In this document: piece after piece, positions 14,895 to 15,660 of the stretch
How positions within the stretch are numbered: position 1 is the first letter of the stretch
Layout: each line of letters starts with the position of its first letter
Source of the DNA: JAKSSE01 sp045597645
GTDB lineage: Bacteria > Bacillota > Clostridia > Lachnospirales > Lachnospiraceae
NCBI GenBank assembly: GCA_045597645.1
Contig: JAZLKM010000047.1
Span: 1 to 15,660, forward strand
Length of the DNA: 15,660 nt
Direction of reading: 5' to 3'
Made by a program: the position numbers and the translations under genes
The notes under the pieces: generated by a model
Told to the model about the DNA's origin: nothing
The model's input: only the letters and a program-made list of their open reading frames with translations
The model's database searches: none

Positions 14895-14921
14895 ATGATG
14901 GAAGGATTAATGCAACCATAG
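14871..14921 (+). CDS. Possible upstream leader ORF (16 codons) abutting the Nudix start
   Basis: ATG 14871 opens a frame reading MHITNILEMMEGLMQP and stopping at TAG 14919-14921, directly before the Nudix ATG and in the same frame. Internal ATGs at 14895, 14898 and 14910 are possible. The only Shine-Dalgarno-like sequence, AAGGA (14902-14906), lies inside it, 3 nt before ATG 14910 and 15 nt before the Nudix ATG. It may be chance or may couple translation by reinitiation. Confidence 0.25.
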   Translation: MHITNILEMMEGLMQP

Positions 14922-15660
14922 ATGGAAATCTGGGACTTATATACTGAAAATAGAATACCTACTGGGTTGACTGTGGAGCGCAGCATGTATGGCCATATTG
15001 ATCAGGGCTATTTTCATATGTGGGTTCAGGTCTGGATTAAAAATAGTGATGGATTGTATGTATTTTCCCAGCGTGCGAAGAACAAGAGTACTGACCCTCT
15101 GAAGTGGGAGTGCGTAGCAGGGCACTCGCTGGCAGGGGAGACGAGCTTGGAAGCTGCAGTGCGAGAGGTCAGAGAAGAAGTGGGCATAACGCTGGATCCG
15201 TCAAAAGGCAGAAAGGTCCTCACTCGCATACGTGAGAGGGTGCTTGGAATTAATCACTACAACATCCATGATGTCTGGCTGTTTGAGTCTGACGAGAAGC
15301 CGGACTTGTCCAAGTCGTTGACACCTGAGGAGGTGGAGCAGACGGGATATAAGTCGCTGGAAGAAATCATTGATATGTATAAGCGCGGAGAGACTACGGA
15401 GAACATACGCTATGCTTATAATGTGAAGATGAATCCGCCGAAGGAGACTTACCCGGAAATAGGAAAGAAGATTTGTGGTGTGATTGACAGGCCGGTTAAT
15501 TCCGCCTACTGGGAGCAGGAAGCTATTGTATATAAGCTCAATGCTGGATATGAGCAGCTTAGTTGCGAATTAGTTGCTGATGAGATTCATGAGGCAGTAG
15601 GTTTAGGCGGGGAGCAGACAAATTATCGAGTGAATGGACACGAAGTATATGTTATAGATG
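14922..15660 (+). CDS. Nudix hydrolase with extra C-terminal domain, cut by the right edge
   Basis: 246 codons are visible and the frame is still open at the edge. The N-terminus MEIWDLYTENRIPTG and GYFHMWVQVWI match the IPP-isomerase-like/YfcD group of Nudix proteins. A perfect Nudix box spans residues 67-89: G67, E73, R81-E82, E85-E86, G88 and I89 (GHSLAGETSLEAAVREV, then REEVGI). Such enzymes hydrolyse a nucleoside diphosphate linked to another moiety, using Mg2+ held by the box glutamates. After about residue 170 the protein continues past the usual Nudix length with GKKICGVIDRPVNSAY and IVYKLNAGY, faintly like the N-terminus of small clostridial pyrophosphatase-like proteins. ATG 14922 is chosen because the in-frame codon before it is TAG. 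The ribosome binding site is weak. Substrate unknown. Confidence 0.88.
   Translation, partial: MEIWDLYTENRIPTGLTVERSMYGHIDQGYFHMWVQVWIKNSDGLYVFSQRAKNKSTDPLKWECVAGHSLAGETSLEAAVREVREEVGITLDPSKGRKVLTRIRERVLGINHYNIHDVWLFESDEKPDLSKSLTPEEVEQTGYKSLEEIIDMYKRGETTENIRYAYNVKMNPPKETYPEIGKKICGVIDRPVNSAYWEQEAIVYKLNAGYEQLSCELVADEIHEAVGLGGEQTNYRVNGHEVYVID

Overview
The window looks like a chromosomal stretch from a low-to-moderate GC Gram-positive anaerobe, most likely a Lachnospiraceae member close to Butyrivibrio or Pseudobutyrivibrio. That placement is an inference from protein style: a Cache/PAS/GGDEF protein with an extra C-terminal PAS-like module, a secreted protein ending in glucan-binding-like repeats, a RecB-nuclease/DinG-type helicase, clear Shine-Dalgarno sequences and sigma-A type promoters. 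No rRNA, tRNA, insertion sequence, prophage or CRISPR array was seen.

Layout. (1) Nucleotides 2-1399 (+) hold the 3' part of an AlbA_2/HATPase/winged-helix regulator-like protein, closed by a strong terminator at 1412-1443. (2) An extended -10 promoter at 1524-1532 precedes a probable five-gene operon (+): a TSUP-family permease (1574-2293), a membrane diguanylate cyclase (2309-5050), a Cys-rich multi-pass membrane protein (5132-5929), a DUF2161-type PD-(D/E)XK protein (5935-6636) and a lipoprotein (6626-8008). It ends at a bidirectional terminator (8019-8044). (3) A convergent gene (8046-8807, -) encodes a membrane-anchored zinc-ribbon protein. (4) A divergent family-2 glycosyltransferase (8997-9908, +) follows, then a secreted wall/glucan-binding-like protein (10062-11828, +) and one or two terminators. 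(5) A large nuclease-helicase (12003-14423) is on the minus strand. (6) A gene-free stretch of about 500 bp holds a 22-bp tandem array. (7) A Nudix hydrolase (14922 to the right edge, +) runs out of the window.

The operon joins a transporter, a c-di-GMP synthase with an extracytoplasmic sensor, a membrane protein and a lipoprotein, which suggests envelope sensing and signalling; the substrate and ligand are not visible. The glycosyltransferase and the secreted protein suggest surface polysaccharide and cell-surface functions.

The least explained features are non-coding. A degenerate 22-bp tandem array with 44-bp higher-order periodicity lies between the helicase and Nudix genes. A dispersed element of about 48 bp occurs three times on the same strand, each time just upstream of a + strand gene (5055-5102, 8887-8935, 14846-14894). 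Two predicted promoters occupy the same 35 bp on opposite strands at 8849-8883. The dispersed element begins almost exactly where the + strand one should start transcription. The helicase gene appears leaderless or at least lacks a Shine-Dalgarno sequence.
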